From: JANQJA01 sp965267485
GTDB lineage: Bacteria > Pseudomonadota > Gammaproteobacteria > Pseudomonadales > Azotimanducaceae
Assembly (NCBI GenBank): GCA_965267485.1
Contig: OZ254080.1
Coordinates: 2,542,001 to 2,606,000 of the forward strand
DNA length: 64,000 nucleotides
Direction of reading: 5' to 3'
The position numbers and the translations under genes were made by a program. Under the pieces are notes generated by a model. It made no database searches and was not told the origin of the DNA. It saw only the letters and a program-made list of their open reading frames with translations. This document shows, in pieces, positions 16,537-25,788 of the stretch (position 1 is the stretch's first letter; each line of letters opens with the position of its first letter).

Positions 16537-18696
16537 ATGGGACGCATCATCTTTCTGCTGGCGAGCGCACTGCTGCTCTCGGCCTGCGCGACGCAGGCGC
16601 CACTGCCCGGCGCGGGCGACGATCGCGGGCGCATTGTGGTGTATCGCGACAACTGGGGCATTCCGCATATCTATGCGCCGACGGTCGAGGACGGGCTGTA
16701 TGCGATGGGGCGGGCGCAGGCAGAAGATCGTCCGGAACAGTTGCTGATCAACATCAAGATGGCGCTCGGCGAATACGCGTCGATTGTCGGCAAGGGGGCC
16801 ATCAATCATGACCTGACGCATCGCATGTTTGATCACTACGGTGCCAGCGAGCGAACCTGGTCGGGGCTCGACGAGCAGACGCGCCGCCATCTGCTTGCGT
16901 TTACGGCCGGTATCCGCGATCACTATCGCGCGAACCCGGCTGACGTTCCGGGGTTCTGGGGCGACCGCGAGATCGACGTGCATATGGTCAACGCCTTCGG
17001 ACGCTACTTCCTCTACAACTGGTCGATCAACGAGGCTTACGGTGACTTGCGCCGTGCCGGTATCGACCCCGGCTTCGTGCCGCGTCGCCATGCGTCGAAT
17101 CAGTGGGCGGTGTCACCCTCGCGCAGCGCGAGTGGCAATGCCATTCTGCTGGCAGACCCGCACCTCGGCTGGTGGGGCGTCACCCGATTCTGGGAGCTTC
17201 GCATTCACGCCGGCGATCTGCACGGCAGCGGCGTTGGCTTGCCCGGTTCGCCCTACATCGGGCTCGGCCACAATGAACATCTCGCCTGGGCCATGACGAC
17301 TGGCGGGCCGGATACCGCTGACGTGTTTGCACTGGCGCTCGACCCGGACGATCACACCCGCTACCGCTACGGCGACGAGTGGCGCCAGATGACGCCGCAG
17401 CAGATCACGCTCGACGTGCGCGGCAGTGATCCTGTCGAGACCACGATCTGGTTCTCACACTACGGCCCGATTCTCGCCTGGCAGCTGGATGGCGGCGAGC
17501 CCACCGCCTACGCCGGGCGCATCGCGTATGACGAGTCGGTCAATCCGCGCGATCTGACGGTCAGTCTCAACTTCGGCAAGACCATCGAGGATGCCAAGGC
17601 CGGCCTCGCCGCACTGGGCACGTTCCCCCAGAACGTGATGGTCGCCGATACGCAGGGCAACACCTACTACCAGCGCGCCGGGCGGGTGCCCATTCGGGCG
17701 GCCGGCCATGACTGGAGCCGCCCCGTTGATGGCAGCGACCCGGCCGTTGACTGGGATTCATTCCACCCCTCGTCATCATTGCTGCAGATCACGAATCCGC
17801 CCCAGGGCTACATGCAGAACTGCAACATCCCGCCGGATGCGATGATCAAGGGCGGCGCCTTCGACTTCGATGACTACCTGCCGGAGATCTTCTCGTCGGC
17901 GCACTATGGTCCGGCGCGCCACGGCTGGATCAACCAGCGGGGGGCCCGCGCCCTGGAGCTGCTGTCAGCAGACGATGATGTGACGATCGAAGAAGCGCTT
18001 GCCTACGCCGTTGATGTAAAGCCCTACGGCATCGAGCGATGGCTTGAGGCAATGGGTACAGCGCTTGACGGCGGGCTGCCGGCAGAGCTCGCGGCGTGGA
18101 ACGGCGAACTGCGCCGGGATTCATCGGCCGCGCTGAAGTATGCGTACTTCCGCATTGCACTCAAAGAGGCGATGACGACCGAGGCGCACACTGCGCTGCG
18201 CAGCAAGGTCGATCAGTGGTACGCCATTGTCGATGACGAAGCACCCTCGCCCTTCACACTCAGCGCCGCCGAGGCCACCGCGATTCGCGATGCGTTCACG
18301 GCCGGGCTCGCCAATATCGAAGCACACTTCGGGCGCGATGACGCGGTGTACGGCGATGCCTTCCGCGTGGGGCGGGACGACGCGTCGTGGCCCGTGGGCG
18401 GCGGTGGCGGCGATGAGCTTGGGCTCACGACGCTTCGAACCATGGGCTATGGCGAGCCGAACGCCGAGCATGAGCGCTGGGGTATGCGCGGACAGACGTC
18501 GACACAGATCATCGAACTCGCAACGCCAATCAGAAGCTGGATCTACCTGCCCGTCGGCCAGAGCGATCGCCCGTCATCGCCGCACTACGATGATCAGGCG
18601 GAGCTGCTCTTCGGCCCACGGACGCTCAAGCCGTCCCGATGGCTGCCCGAGGAACTCGCCGGGCACATCGAATCGAGGACGGTGTACGAGCGATAA
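16537..18696 (+). CDS. Penicillin acylase family N-terminal-nucleophile amidase, lipoprotein
   Basis: A 719-residue Ntn-hydrolase precursor with lipobox LSAC (Cys17). The alpha part starts RGRIVVYRDNWGIPHIYAPT. Autocleavage is expected before Ser187 in RRHASNQWAVSP, which would become the nucleophile; ILLADPHLGW and GHNEHLAWAMT match the downstream motifs. Family members hydrolyse beta-lactam side chains, acyl-homoserine lactones or other N-acyl amides in the periplasm. Substrate cannot be predicted; N-acyl-homoserine-lactone degradation is one possibility. A second, only distantly similar member lies at 34442-36820. Confidence 0.88.
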   Translation: MGRIIFLLASALLLSACATQAPLPGAGDDRGRIVVYRDNWGIPHIYAPTVEDGLYAMGRAQAEDRPEQLLINIKMALGEYASIVGKGAINHDLTHRMFDHYGASERTWSGLDEQTRRHLLAFTAGIRDHYRANPADVPGFWGDREIDVHMVNAFGRYFLYNWSINEAYGDLRRAGIDPGFVPRRHASNQWAVSPSRSASGNAILLADPHLGWWGVTRFWELRIHAGDLHGSGVGLPGSPYIGLGHNEHLAWAMTTGGPDTADVFALALDPDDHTRYRYGDEWRQMTPQQITLDVRGSDPVETTIWFSHYGPILAWQLDGGEPTAYAGRIAYDESVNPRDLTVSLNFGKTIEDAKAGLAALGTFPQNVMVADTQGNTYYQRAGRVPIRAAGHDWSRPVDGSDPAVDWDSFHPSSSLLQITNPPQGYMQNCNIPPDAMIKGGAFDFDDYLPEIFSSAHYGPARHGWINQRGARALELLSADDDVTIEEALAYAVDVKPYGIERWLEAMGTALDGGLPAELAAWNGELRRDSSAALKYAYFRIALKEAMTTEAHTALRSKVDQWYAIVDDEAPSPFTLSAAEATAIRDAFTAGLANIEAHFGRDDAVYGDAFRVGRDDASWPVGGGGGDELGLTTLRTMGYGEPNAEHERWGMRGQTSTQIIELATPIRSWIYLPVGQSDRPSSPHYDDQAELLFGPRTLKPSRWLPEELAGHIESRTVYER

Positions 18697-18725
18697 TGAA
18701 ACGGCGCTAGTAGTCGTTCACGGCC

Positions 18726-19874
18726 TCAGGCGGCGATCGACATCATCGCTTCAAAGTTGCGCCGGTAGAACGCGTCCAGCACGTCCTCATCAAAGTCGCC
18801 CATGGTGCGCTCGAACCGTCCCTTGGGGTCGTTCGTGCCCTCGGGGTGCGGGTAATCGCTCGAGAACATGAACAGGTCGGCGCCGCCGTCGCGTATCATC
18901 CGGCCGACGTCCTCGCCCGGGAACGGCGTGAACTTCACGGCCCGGCGGATGTACTCCGACGGCTTCATCGGCATGTCTTTCAGATACGGATCGGTGCGGC
19001 CGAAGCTCTTGAAACCCAGGTCGAGTTCGCGCAGGAACTCCGGCGCCCAGCCTGCGCCCGACTCGATGACGCCACCGCGCAGTTCCGGAAAGCGCTCGAA
19101 AACGCCGTCATAGACCATTGCCGTCAGCCAGACCTGCGGCGCGAACGACAGCATGATGTAGTCGGCAAACCGCAGGTTCTCGCCACCACCGTGCAGATCG
19201 GGTGCGCGCTCGCGCCCGTTGTTCTGGAACGCTTTGGGCTGGGTCTTCGTACCCGGGCCAATGTGCAGCATGAACGGCGTCTTCGTTTCGGACAGCAGCG
19301 CCCAGATCGGGTCGAAATCCGGATGGCCGGGCGATCGCTCCCCGGCCGGCCCTGCCGATACCATGATGGCGCGGTTCCCGGCGGCGATCGCCGCCTGTGT
19401 TTCCTGCAGCGCGCGGCCAGGATTTTCAAGGGGCACGAAGGCCACGCCCAACAGGCGGGCGTCATGATTGCAGAATGCTGCCATGGCCTCGTTGTGGGCG
19501 CGCGCGCCGGCGTACAGCACGCCCTCATCCTCTGCGGCACGAACCGGTGCCAGCCCCGCGGTGCCGAAGACCAGCTGCTGCGAGAAGCCGAGCTGATCGA
19601 GCACCTTCACGCGCTCGTCCGGGTCGAATGCACCGGCAGCGATCCAGCCCTTGGGTCCTGCAATCGGATTTTCGAGCGCGGCAGCCTCGGCCGCCGCATC
19701 ACCCTTGCGTGCTTTTGCCTTGTCAAGAATGTCGTCGATGCGATTGCGCTTTTTCCCGTAGAGCGGCCGGAGCCTCGACTTGAGATCATCGTCCATGAAG
19801 GGATCGAGCCATTCACGGGTCTCCATGACATGGCTGTCGGCATCGTGAATGGTTCGACCTGCTGAATAGGTCAT
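18726..19874 (-). CDS. Amidohydrolase 2 family protein (TIM-barrel metal hydrolase/decarboxylase)
   Basis: A 382-residue amidohydrolase of the ACMSD-like group. It opens with TIHDADSHVMETREWLDPF, where a degenerate DADSH replaces the usual HxH metal pair. Later elements are VAFVPLENPGRALQETQAA, FMLHIGPGTKTQ with the barrel His, and the final metal Asp region MFSSDYPHPEGTNDP. Relatives include decarboxylases and uncharacterised proteins found in steroid and hydrocarbon degraders. It is divergent from a TetR regulator across a palindrome, which suggests local control. Confidence 0.83.
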   Translation of the reverse strand: MTYSAGRTIHDADSHVMETREWLDPFMDDDLKSRLRPLYGKKRNRIDDILDKAKARKGDAAAEAAALENPIAGPKGWIAAGAFDPDERVKVLDQLGFSQQLVFGTAGLAPVRAAEDEGVLYAGARAHNEAMAAFCNHDARLLGVAFVPLENPGRALQETQAAIAAGNRAIMVSAGPAGERSPGHPDFDPIWALLSETKTPFMLHIGPGTKTQPKAFQNNGRERAPDLHGGGENLRFADYIMLSFAPQVWLTAMVYDGVFERFPELRGGVIESGAGWAPEFLRELDLGFKSFGRTDPYLKDMPMKPSEYIRRAVKFTPFPGEDVGRMIRDGGADLFMFSSDYPHPEGTNDPKGRFERTMGDFDEDVLDAFYRRNFEAMMSIAA

Positions 19875-19885
19875 GGTGGCCCCTC

Positions 19886-19915
19886 TCTTATTAGTAGAAT
19901 CAGGTTATAATAAGA
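19886..19915. promoter_or_regulatory. Inverted repeat between amidohydrolase and TetR genes, candidate operator
   Basis: TCTTATTA (19886-19893) and TAATAAGA (19908-19915) form a perfect 8-bp inverted repeat with a 14-base spacer. A consensus -10 hexamer TATAAT (19906-19911) for the TetR gene overlaps the right arm. TetR proteins usually bind such palindromes in divergent promoters, so self-control and control of the amidohydrolase are plausible. Confidence 0.55.
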
Positions 19916-19943
19916 AGCTGACACGGATTTGCAAGGCATGCTT

Positions 19944-20564
19944 ATGGCTGGCTCCACCGCAAGCAGCACGACCCGCGCCGCCCGACTCTCCCCTGAGGAT
20001 CGTCGCGCACAGATTCTCGAAACCGCCGCAACGCTCGTGCGCCAAGCCGGGCACACGCAGATCACACTCAAACAGGTTGCAGCCGAAGCCGGGGTCAGTA
20101 CGCCGCTGATCTACAAGTACTTTCCGAAGCGCGAAGACCTGATCGTTGCACTGCTCGACCACGAACTTGCGCGCTTTCAGGGGCGCGGGTTCACGAAATC
20201 GGCAGCCGACGTCGGCGAAGCCGCGGGCAATGCGATCGAACACACATTGCGCTACTACGACGAGCGCGGGCCGGTGCTGACGCTCCTGGCGGCCGACCCC
20301 GTCGTCGAAGACCGGGCCCGCCAAAGCAACCGCGCCTCACGCGCAAGCACGACGGCGTATTTCATCGAACAGTGCGTCAAGGCCTATGGGGTGCCGGAAG
20401 ACGTCGCGACGATCGCCGTGACCATGGTGGTGAATGCGCCGATACATTCCATGCGCTTTCTCGGCAAACAGGACATTCCGGTGGAACGTACCGCCGAGGT
20501 CTGGCGCCGTTTTATTGAAGGTGGCTGGCGCGCGCTGCAGTCCAGCTACGGCGAGAAGCGCTAA
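19944..20564 (+). CDS. TetR/AcrR family transcriptional regulator
   Basis: About 206 residues. The N-terminal helix-turn-helix is RRAQILETAATLVRQAGHTQ followed by LKQVAAEAGVSTPLIYKYFP, typical of TetR proteins; the C-terminal ligand and dimer domain is variable. ATG at 19944 has AAGG seven bases upstream; ATG 19938 and TTG 19929 are alternatives. It is divergent from the amidohydrolase and overlaps the end of the ABC permease by four bases on the opposite strand. The ligand is unknown but may relate to the amidohydrolase substrate. Confidence 0.88.
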   Translation: MAGSTASSTTRAARLSPEDRRAQILETAATLVRQAGHTQITLKQVAAEAGVSTPLIYKYFPKREDLIVALLDHELARFQGRGFTKSAADVGEAAGNAIEHTLRYYDERGPVLTLLAADPVVEDRARQSNRASRASTTAYFIEQCVKAYGVPEDVATIAVTMVVNAPIHSMRFLGKQDIPVERTAEVWRRFIEGGWRALQSSYGEKR

Positions 20565-21661
20565 CCCAGACGCTTGCGAAAGCGCATGACCGCAAGGCTC
20601 ATCATCACGATGAAGAATATCGCCAGCGGCCAGAGTTCCATCCACATTTCACCCAATTCTGCGCCGCGCAGCAGGATGCCTCGCACGATGCGAAGAAAGT
20701 GAGTGAGCGGAAAGATCTCCGCGAGCCACTGCGCCGCCTTCGGCATACCCTCGAAGGGAAACATGTAGCCTGACAGCAACAGTTGCGGCAGAAACGTGAT
20801 GAACGTCATCTGGAACGCCTGAAACTGGCTCTCCGCCAGCGTCGAGATGAACAGCCCCAGCGTCAATACAGACACTACGAAGAAGCCGACGGCCACATAG
20901 AAATCCAGCAGCGACCCCTTGATCGGCACATCGAAGAGAAAGACACCCAGCAGCAGGATGAGACTGACCTGCAAATAACCGATGACCACGTAGGGAATGA
21001 TCTTCCCGCCCATGAGTTCAACCGACCGTACCGGGGTTGTGATCAGTAGTTCGAGGTTGCCGCGCTCCCGCTCACGAACGATCGCAATGGCGGTGAACAG
21101 GACCATTGTCAGCGTCAGGATCACGCCGGTGAGCCCGGGCACAATGAACACAACAGATCGTCGCTCGGGGTTGTAGAACGGGCGCAGTGCAAACGTCCCC
21201 TCGCTCGTCAGAAGCGAGGCTGAGTGCCGGCCTTCAACAGGCAGCCCAACCAGCCCGCGCGCCGACGACAGCACGATGGGATCACTACCGTCGACAAGGA
21301 GTTGTGCAACCGGCGCCCTCTCACGCAAGCGGCGGCGCTCGAAGTTGGCAGGAATGAGTATCCCCACGGAGATCTCACCACGACGCAGCATGGCTTCCAG
21401 CTCGGCAGCGGATTCTGCCCGATACCGGACGTTGATGACCTGGGTCGCGTGGGCATCAGCAATCAGCGCGCGGGAAGCCGCAGTACCGGCAAGGTCAACA
21501 TAGCCCGCCGACAGGTGACGAACATCCTGATTGATTGCGTATCCGAACAGCAGCGTCATCACGACCGGAATGCCCGCGATCAGCCCGCCGGTCAGCCGAT
21601 CGCGCCGGAGATGCAGCGTTTCCTTACTGGCGATCGCAATGATCCGGTCGAGGGAGATCAT
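20561..21661 (-). CDS. ABC-2 type transporter permease
   Basis: A 366-residue inner-membrane protein with one N-terminal helix (LIAGIPVVMTLLFGYAINQ), a periplasmic domain of about 150 residues, and five C-terminal helices. FIVPGLTGVILTLTMVLFTA, RERERGNLELLITTPVRSVE and PQLLLSGYMFPFEGMPKAAQ are hallmarks of the YhhJ/YbhR-type ABC-2 permeases. Its ATG overlaps the TGA of the ATPase gene (ATGA), so translation is coupled. With the ATPase and HlyD-type adaptor it should form a tripartite exporter; no outer-membrane partner gene is in the window. Confidence 0.9.
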   Translation of the reverse strand: MISLDRIIAIASKETLHLRRDRLTGGLIAGIPVVMTLLFGYAINQDVRHLSAGYVDLAGTAASRALIADAHATQVINVRYRAESAAELEAMLRRGEISVGILIPANFERRRLRERAPVAQLLVDGSDPIVLSSARGLVGLPVEGRHSASLLTSEGTFALRPFYNPERRSVVFIVPGLTGVILTLTMVLFTAIAIVRERERGNLELLITTPVRSVELMGGKIIPYVVIGYLQVSLILLLGVFLFDVPIKGSLLDFYVAVGFFVVSVLTLGLFISTLAESQFQAFQMTFITFLPQLLLSGYMFPFEGMPKAAQWLAEIFPLTHFLRIVRGILLRGAELGEMWMELWPLAIFFIVMMSLAVMRFRKRLG

Positions 21662-22587
21662 GCCCGGTCCGCCTCGCGCGTCGCCATGACGAAGACGTCC
21701 TCGAGGTTTGGTGAGACGGCGCTTGCCGTCGCCCGCAGCCCCCGGCCTTCGAGATGCTCGCGAACCCGCTCAACAGGTTGATTTACCTGTTGACTGACGA
21801 GCACATGCAGGCGCGTACCGAGCTGGGCACAGCTGTAGACTTCATCGAGTTCGATCAGTGCCTCACGCAGCGCCCGTGAGTCCCCGCCTTCGACCTCGAC
21901 GACACTCGCGCCAAGATTCTGCTTGAGACCCTCAGGCTTGCCGGATGCGACGAGCCGGCCCTCATCGAGAATGGCAAGTTCGTGGCACCGCTCAGCCTCA
22001 TCCATGAAGTGGGTCGACACCAGGATGGTCGTCCCGTGGTCCACCATGTCGAAGATGAACTCCCAGAACTGTCGACGGCTCTCGGGGTCGACGGCGCTCG
22101 TTGGCTCATCAAGAAAGAGCAGTTCCGGCTCGTGCAGCGTCGCGGCAGCGAGCGCAAGCCGCTGTCGCTGCCCGCCACTCATCGTGCTTGCTGGCTGGTT
22201 CGATAGCCCATCAAGCCAGTACCGCTTGATCTGTGCACTCACCCGTTCGGCGCGCTGATCACGACGCATGCGATAGACGCGGCCAAGAAAGTCGAGGTTC
22301 TCCCGAACCGTCAGATCGCCGTACAGCGAGAAACTCTGGGTCATGTAGCCGATGTGATTACGGAGCGCCTCCGACTCGGCGGGAACCGGCAAGCCGAGTA
22401 CCGTCGCGCTACCCTCGCTGGGCTCGAGCAATCCGCACAGCATGCGAATCGCCGTCGACTTGCCCGAGCCGTTCGGGCCGAGAAACCCGAACACGCAGGC
22501 CTCGGGAATGTCGAGGTCAACATGATCGACAGCGACGAGTTCACCGAATCTGCGAGTCAGGCCCCGGGTTTCGATCGCCACACCCAT
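21658..22587 (-). CDS. ABC transporter ATP-binding protein
   Basis: A 309-residue ATPase with Walker A GPNGSGKS, the Q-loop in GYMTQSFSLYGDLTVREN, signature MSGGQRQRLALA, Walker B LLFLDEPTSAVD and switch His in VSTHFMDEAERCH. The C-terminal ~70 residues form the extra domain found in drug and polysaccharide exporters of the CcmA/YbhF type. It works with the downstream permease, to which it is coupled by an ATGA overlap, and is six bases from the HlyD-type adaptor gene. Confidence 0.93.
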   Translation of the reverse strand: MGVAIETRGLTRRFGELVAVDHVDLDIPEACVFGFLGPNGSGKSTAIRMLCGLLEPSEGSATVLGLPVPAESEALRNHIGYMTQSFSLYGDLTVRENLDFLGRVYRMRRDQRAERVSAQIKRYWLDGLSNQPASTMSGGQRQRLALAAATLHEPELLFLDEPTSAVDPESRRQFWEFIFDMVDHGTTILVSTHFMDEAERCHELAILDEGRLVASGKPEGLKQNLGASVVEVEGGDSRALREALIELDEVYSCAQLGTRLHVLVSQQVNQPVERVREHLEGRGLRATASAVSPNLEDVFVMATREADRA

Positions 22588-22593
22588 GCGCGA

Positions 22594-23577
22594 TCAGTCG
22601 TCGATGCCGGGAAAGCGTACCTGCACCGGCACACCTGTTGATAGCTCGGGCGCCCGTTCATCGGTGACATCGACTTCGGCGAGATACGACAGGTGGCTAC
22701 GGTCGTGCTGCGTCAGTGCGAAGTAAGGCGTATAGCTGGCATCGCTCGAGATCCATCGCAGACGCCCGCGGTATGTGCCTTCGTGACCGTCGATTGAGAT
22801 CTCGGCTTCTACACCCACAGCCAGGCGCGCTTTCAGCGGCTCTCGAACATGAATACGCGCCCAGGGCGTCTGGTTTTCGAGGAGGGTGATGACCGGTTCG
22901 CCAGGCTGCGGTCGCTCACCCACTTCGAACAGTATCGCTTCGACCCTGCCAGGCACAGGGGACGTGATGACCGAGCGCGCCAGCGAGATCTCGAGTGCCT
23001 CGACCCGCGCCTGCGCTTGCGCATAGTTGCTTCGCGCAACGTCGATTTCTTCGGAGCGAGTGCCCTCGAGCAATTGCTCGAGCCGCGCCTCTGCCTGTGC
23101 ACGTGTCGCGACAGCGGTCTCATAGCGGCCTTCGAGAATATCGAGCTGGTTTTGCGATGCATAATTCCGTTGAGCAAGCGAACGTTCGCGATTCAGCTCG
23201 GCGAGCAAAGTCCGGACATTGCTTTCAGTCGCTGCCAGCTCTGCGCGGGCTGCCGCGATATCCTGCTGGCGGGGCCCTGCCTCAGCCTCAGCGAGGCGCG
23301 CCCGCGCCACGGCGAGATCCGCTTCGGCACCTTTCATGGATGCAGAAAGGCGCGAGGCGTCCTGCTCCACCAGTGCATCGTCAATCTGGACGCTGTCACC
23401 TTCCGTAACGTGAATTGCGACGATGGGTTCACTGGAATCCGCCTTGAGGGAAACGCGGTCGACCTCGAGCGTACCGAGTGAAACGCCACTCTGGCCGGTA
23501 GGCTCGCACCCCGAGAGCAGAGCTCCCAGCAGGAGGCATCCAGGTACGAGGGCAGCGGTCGGCAACGAGAGATTCAT
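22594..23577 (-). CDS. HlyD/MacA-like periplasmic adaptor, lipoprotein
   Basis: About 327 residues. MNLSLPTAALVPGCLLLGALLSGCEP has a lipobox (LSGC), so the protein is probably lipid-anchored. A short lipoyl half (IVAIHVTEGDSVQIDDALVE) is followed by a long coiled-coil hairpin rich in Ala, Glu and Arg (about residues 80-190), the second lipoyl half (ITSPVPGRVEAILFEVGERP), and a beta-barrel with VREPLKARLAVGVEAEIS. Adaptors bridge the ABC-2 exporter to an outer-membrane channel. ATG at 23577 was chosen because the signal peptide begins there; the frame is open to 23646. Ten bases separate it from the MFS gene. Confidence 0.88.
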   Translation of the reverse strand: MNLSLPTAALVPGCLLLGALLSGCEPTGQSGVSLGTLEVDRVSLKADSSEPIVAIHVTEGDSVQIDDALVEQDASRLSASMKGAEADLAVARARLAEAEAGPRQQDIAAARAELAATESNVRTLLAELNRERSLAQRNYASQNQLDILEGRYETAVATRAQAEARLEQLLEGTRSEEIDVARSNYAQAQARVEALEISLARSVITSPVPGRVEAILFEVGERPQPGEPVITLLENQTPWARIHVREPLKARLAVGVEAEISIDGHEGTYRGRLRWISSDASYTPYFALTQHDRSHLSYLAEVDVTDERAPELSTGVPVQVRFPGIDD

Positions 23578-23587
23578 CGCCACAGTT

Positions 23588-24847
23588 TCACAGACTGACG
23601 CGGGCGCCGACAAGCTGTCGCTGCGCCAGCAGCACGACGACGACAATGGCCAGGGTCGCCCAGGCGAGTACCGGGAACACGACCGGGAGTGTCAGCCACT
23701 GGGCAAGCATTGCCACCGGCATGGTCATCAGCTGGGCGAATGCCATATTGAGCTGAAAGAGACTCATGACGCGCCCGCGCATCTCGTTCGGCGTCAGGTG
23801 CTGGATGAGAATCGTGCTCGACACCATGGTGACGGTCATGCCCGCCCCCATCGCCGTGTTGCCGATGATCGTGTTGATCTCGGTGTGCCAGGACGAGAAC
23901 ACCACGAAGCCGCCGGAGAAGAGCAGCGTGCCCACGCCAACGAGCAGGCCACGCCGCTCGTATGATGCGAGCTGTGCCATCGCGACGGCGCCAATAAGCG
24001 AGCCGATGCCCCAGAACATGACGACAAAGCCCATCTCGGCAATGGGCACGTTGACGACAGTTGTCACCCAGGTCGGGCCAAGGCTGGCCGTCGCCGGATA
24101 GCCGAGGCTCATCATCAGTACGACCAGCATGATGAGCCAGAAGATCACGCGGTGGTTCGCTGCCCAGCTGAGCCCGAGCCTGATGTCCGTCAGCGCTTCA
24201 CTCGCGCCGTAGCGCTGGCCACGCAGCACGTGCTGGGACTCTGCCGGCTCGTATCGCATTAGAAAGATGAACGTAATGGCGGCAAGATGGCCCAGTACGC
24301 TGAACAGGTACGCGCCACTGTAGCCAAACCCCGCGATGATGATGCCGGTAAACGCCATCGCCGCCGGCATGGCGATCTGCGCAGCGAGCTGGTTCAGCGA
24401 CATACCGGCCGGCGTCAGCGCTGGCCCGAGCACATCAGGCACGATCGCGAGTCGCGTCGGGCCATCGATACTCAGCATGCCGGCACTCAGAAACGTGAGA
24501 AAGAAGAAGGCGGCATAGCCGAAGGGGTTGCCGGTGGCGAAGTACATCAGCGCCGCAATTGCGATCGTCACGAACACCTGCGCACACTGCATGATCAGCA
24601 GGAGCTTGCGACGGTCGAAGCGGTCGGCCAGCGCGCCGCCGTACATGCCGAACGTCAGCGCGCCGAGCCCGCGGCTCGCGGCAATTGCCGCGACCAGAAT
24701 CAGCCAGATGTCCCGGGGGGCAAACTGCTGCACCCACAGAATCTGCGTGATGAACTGCAGCGGCATGAGCATCTGTCCGATGGCGAAACCAGACAGCAGC
24801 AGGCGAAAGTCGCGGTTCCCGAGGGGTGCAAGCGCGGGGGTGGGCAA
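23588..24847 (-). CDS. Major facilitator superfamily transporter (TTG start)
   Basis: About 419 residues with 11-12 membrane helices. The A-motif region is GMYGGALADRFDRRKLLLIM and MFS-type turns recur (MSLGYPATASLGPTWV, RGLLVGVGTLLFSGG, NEMRGRVMSLFQLNMAF). It resembles the enterobactin-exporter-like MFS_3 group. TTG at 24847 is chosen because it gives the usual length, AGGGA precedes it by eight bases, and longer frames run into the upstream lipoprotein gene. The ribosome binding site lies in the 3' arm of a hairpin. It heads the exporter set MFS-HlyD-ATPase-permease. The substrate is unknown. Confidence 0.85.
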   Translation of the reverse strand: MPTPALAPLGNRDFRLLLSGFAIGQMLMPLQFITQILWVQQFAPRDIWLILVAAIAASRGLGALTFGMYGGALADRFDRRKLLLIMQCAQVFVTIAIAALMYFATGNPFGYAAFFFLTFLSAGMLSIDGPTRLAIVPDVLGPALTPAGMSLNQLAAQIAMPAAMAFTGIIIAGFGYSGAYLFSVLGHLAAITFIFLMRYEPAESQHVLRGQRYGASEALTDIRLGLSWAANHRVIFWLIMLVVLMMSLGYPATASLGPTWVTTVVNVPIAEMGFVVMFWGIGSLIGAVAMAQLASYERRGLLVGVGTLLFSGGFVVFSSWHTEINTIIGNTAMGAGMTVTMVSSTILIQHLTPNEMRGRVMSLFQLNMAFAQLMTMPVAMLAQWLTLPVVFPVLAWATLAIVVVVLLAQRQLVGARVSL

Positions 24848-24854
24848 AAGACAG

Positions 24855-24875
24855 ATCCCTGAAGCAAACAGGGAT
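24855..24875 (-). terminator. Hairpin between lipoprotein and MFS genes (possible terminator or translational switch)
   Basis: On the minus strand ATCCCTG and CAGGGAT pair as a perfect 7-bp stem with a 7-base loop, followed by CTGTCTTTTG. The modest U-run could give partial termination after the lipoprotein gene (stop at 24888). The 3' arm also contains the AGGGA ribosome binding site of the MFS gene, so folding would hide it. Either role would lower exporter expression relative to the two genes upstream. Confidence 0.5.
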
Positions 24876-24887
24876 TCTATCCGGAAT

Positions 24888-25778
24888 TCACGGCTTCGGT
24901 AGCTTGACAGCCCCCTCGAACGTGATGGCGCCGGCACCGTCTTCCTTCGGCTTCGCAGAATCAGGGGCGCCAAAGCGCGACCTTTCAATTGAGAGTGCCG
25001 AGGCCGCATCAAGAGGCGTGAGCGCAGCAGGCACACGATCGAGCTCTCTCGAGTAGCGATAGACGAACCCATCGATGGCCACCGTCATCTCAACCGGCAA
25101 GGACCCATTGGAAACCATGTTGGACGACTGTGTTGAAACGGCATCGGCGCCAAGCCCCCACTTGTCGATCAGCAGTTCCTTGAGCGGAATCAGATCTGCG
25201 AGTTTCGTTGCATCGGGCGCCGCCGTTCCCTTGGTCATTGTGCCGTCCGGGGCAAGCTCGACTGTCGCCGTGTTCGTACCGAACGGCGGCACTCTCGAGT
25301 TGAAGTAGTGCACCGCGCCATAGTCAACATAACTCTGACGGTCCAGCTTGTTGCTGACCAACACCATGCCCAGGCTGGAAACCGCATTCTGCACACTCGT
25401 TTCCTCGTCGATCGTGCTCCAGTCGATTACGCAACTGCACGCGCGATCAAGCGCCGTCGCAAAGGTGTTGGCAATCTGATCGGGATCAGCGCCAGCGGCG
25501 GCCGAATGCGCATTGTAGGCAGCGAGCTCACTGAATCCCTGCGGACTCGCATAGAGGCGAAATGTCTGGATCGTCGCAGCGCGATCCGGTGATTTGACAT
25601 CAAGACGGATATCGATCCAGTAGCGGTGCCGTACGGTCACCTGGGTCAGCCGCTCCTTCTTGATATAAAACGGCACACCATTGACCGATGTCGCCCCTTC
25701 ATGAACGCTGAACGCGTTGCAGCCGGCCAAGACGCCGAGCACCATCACAGAAATGACCAGTTTCACTGCTGTATTCAT
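24888..25778 (-). CDS. Lipoprotein of unknown function, cotranscribed with sigma factor
   Basis: About 296 residues. MNTAVKLVISVMVLGVLAGC carries a lipobox; the mature protein has no domain I recognise. Visible features are VNGVPFYIKKERLTQVTVRH near the N-terminus, a Cys pair in DRACSCVIDWS, and an Ala/Pro/Lys-rich C-terminus. ATG at 25778 has a strong GAGGAGGA site that overlaps the stop of the sigma-factor gene, so the two genes are probably coupled. It could sense or relay an envelope signal to the sigma factor, but there is no membrane-spanning anti-sigma feature. Confidence 0.7.
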   Translation of the reverse strand: MNTAVKLVISVMVLGVLAGCNAFSVHEGATSVNGVPFYIKKERLTQVTVRHRYWIDIRLDVKSPDRAATIQTFRLYASPQGFSELAAYNAHSAAAGADPDQIANTFATALDRACSCVIDWSTIDEETSVQNAVSSLGMVLVSNKLDRQSYVDYGAVHYFNSRVPPFGTNTATVELAPDGTMTKGTAAPDATKLADLIPLKELLIDKWGLGADAVSTQSSNMVSNGSLPVEMTVAIDGFVYRYSRELDRVPAALTPLDAASALSIERSRFGAPDSAKPKEDGAGAITFEGAVKLPKP

Positions 25779-25788
25779 TGTTTCCTCC

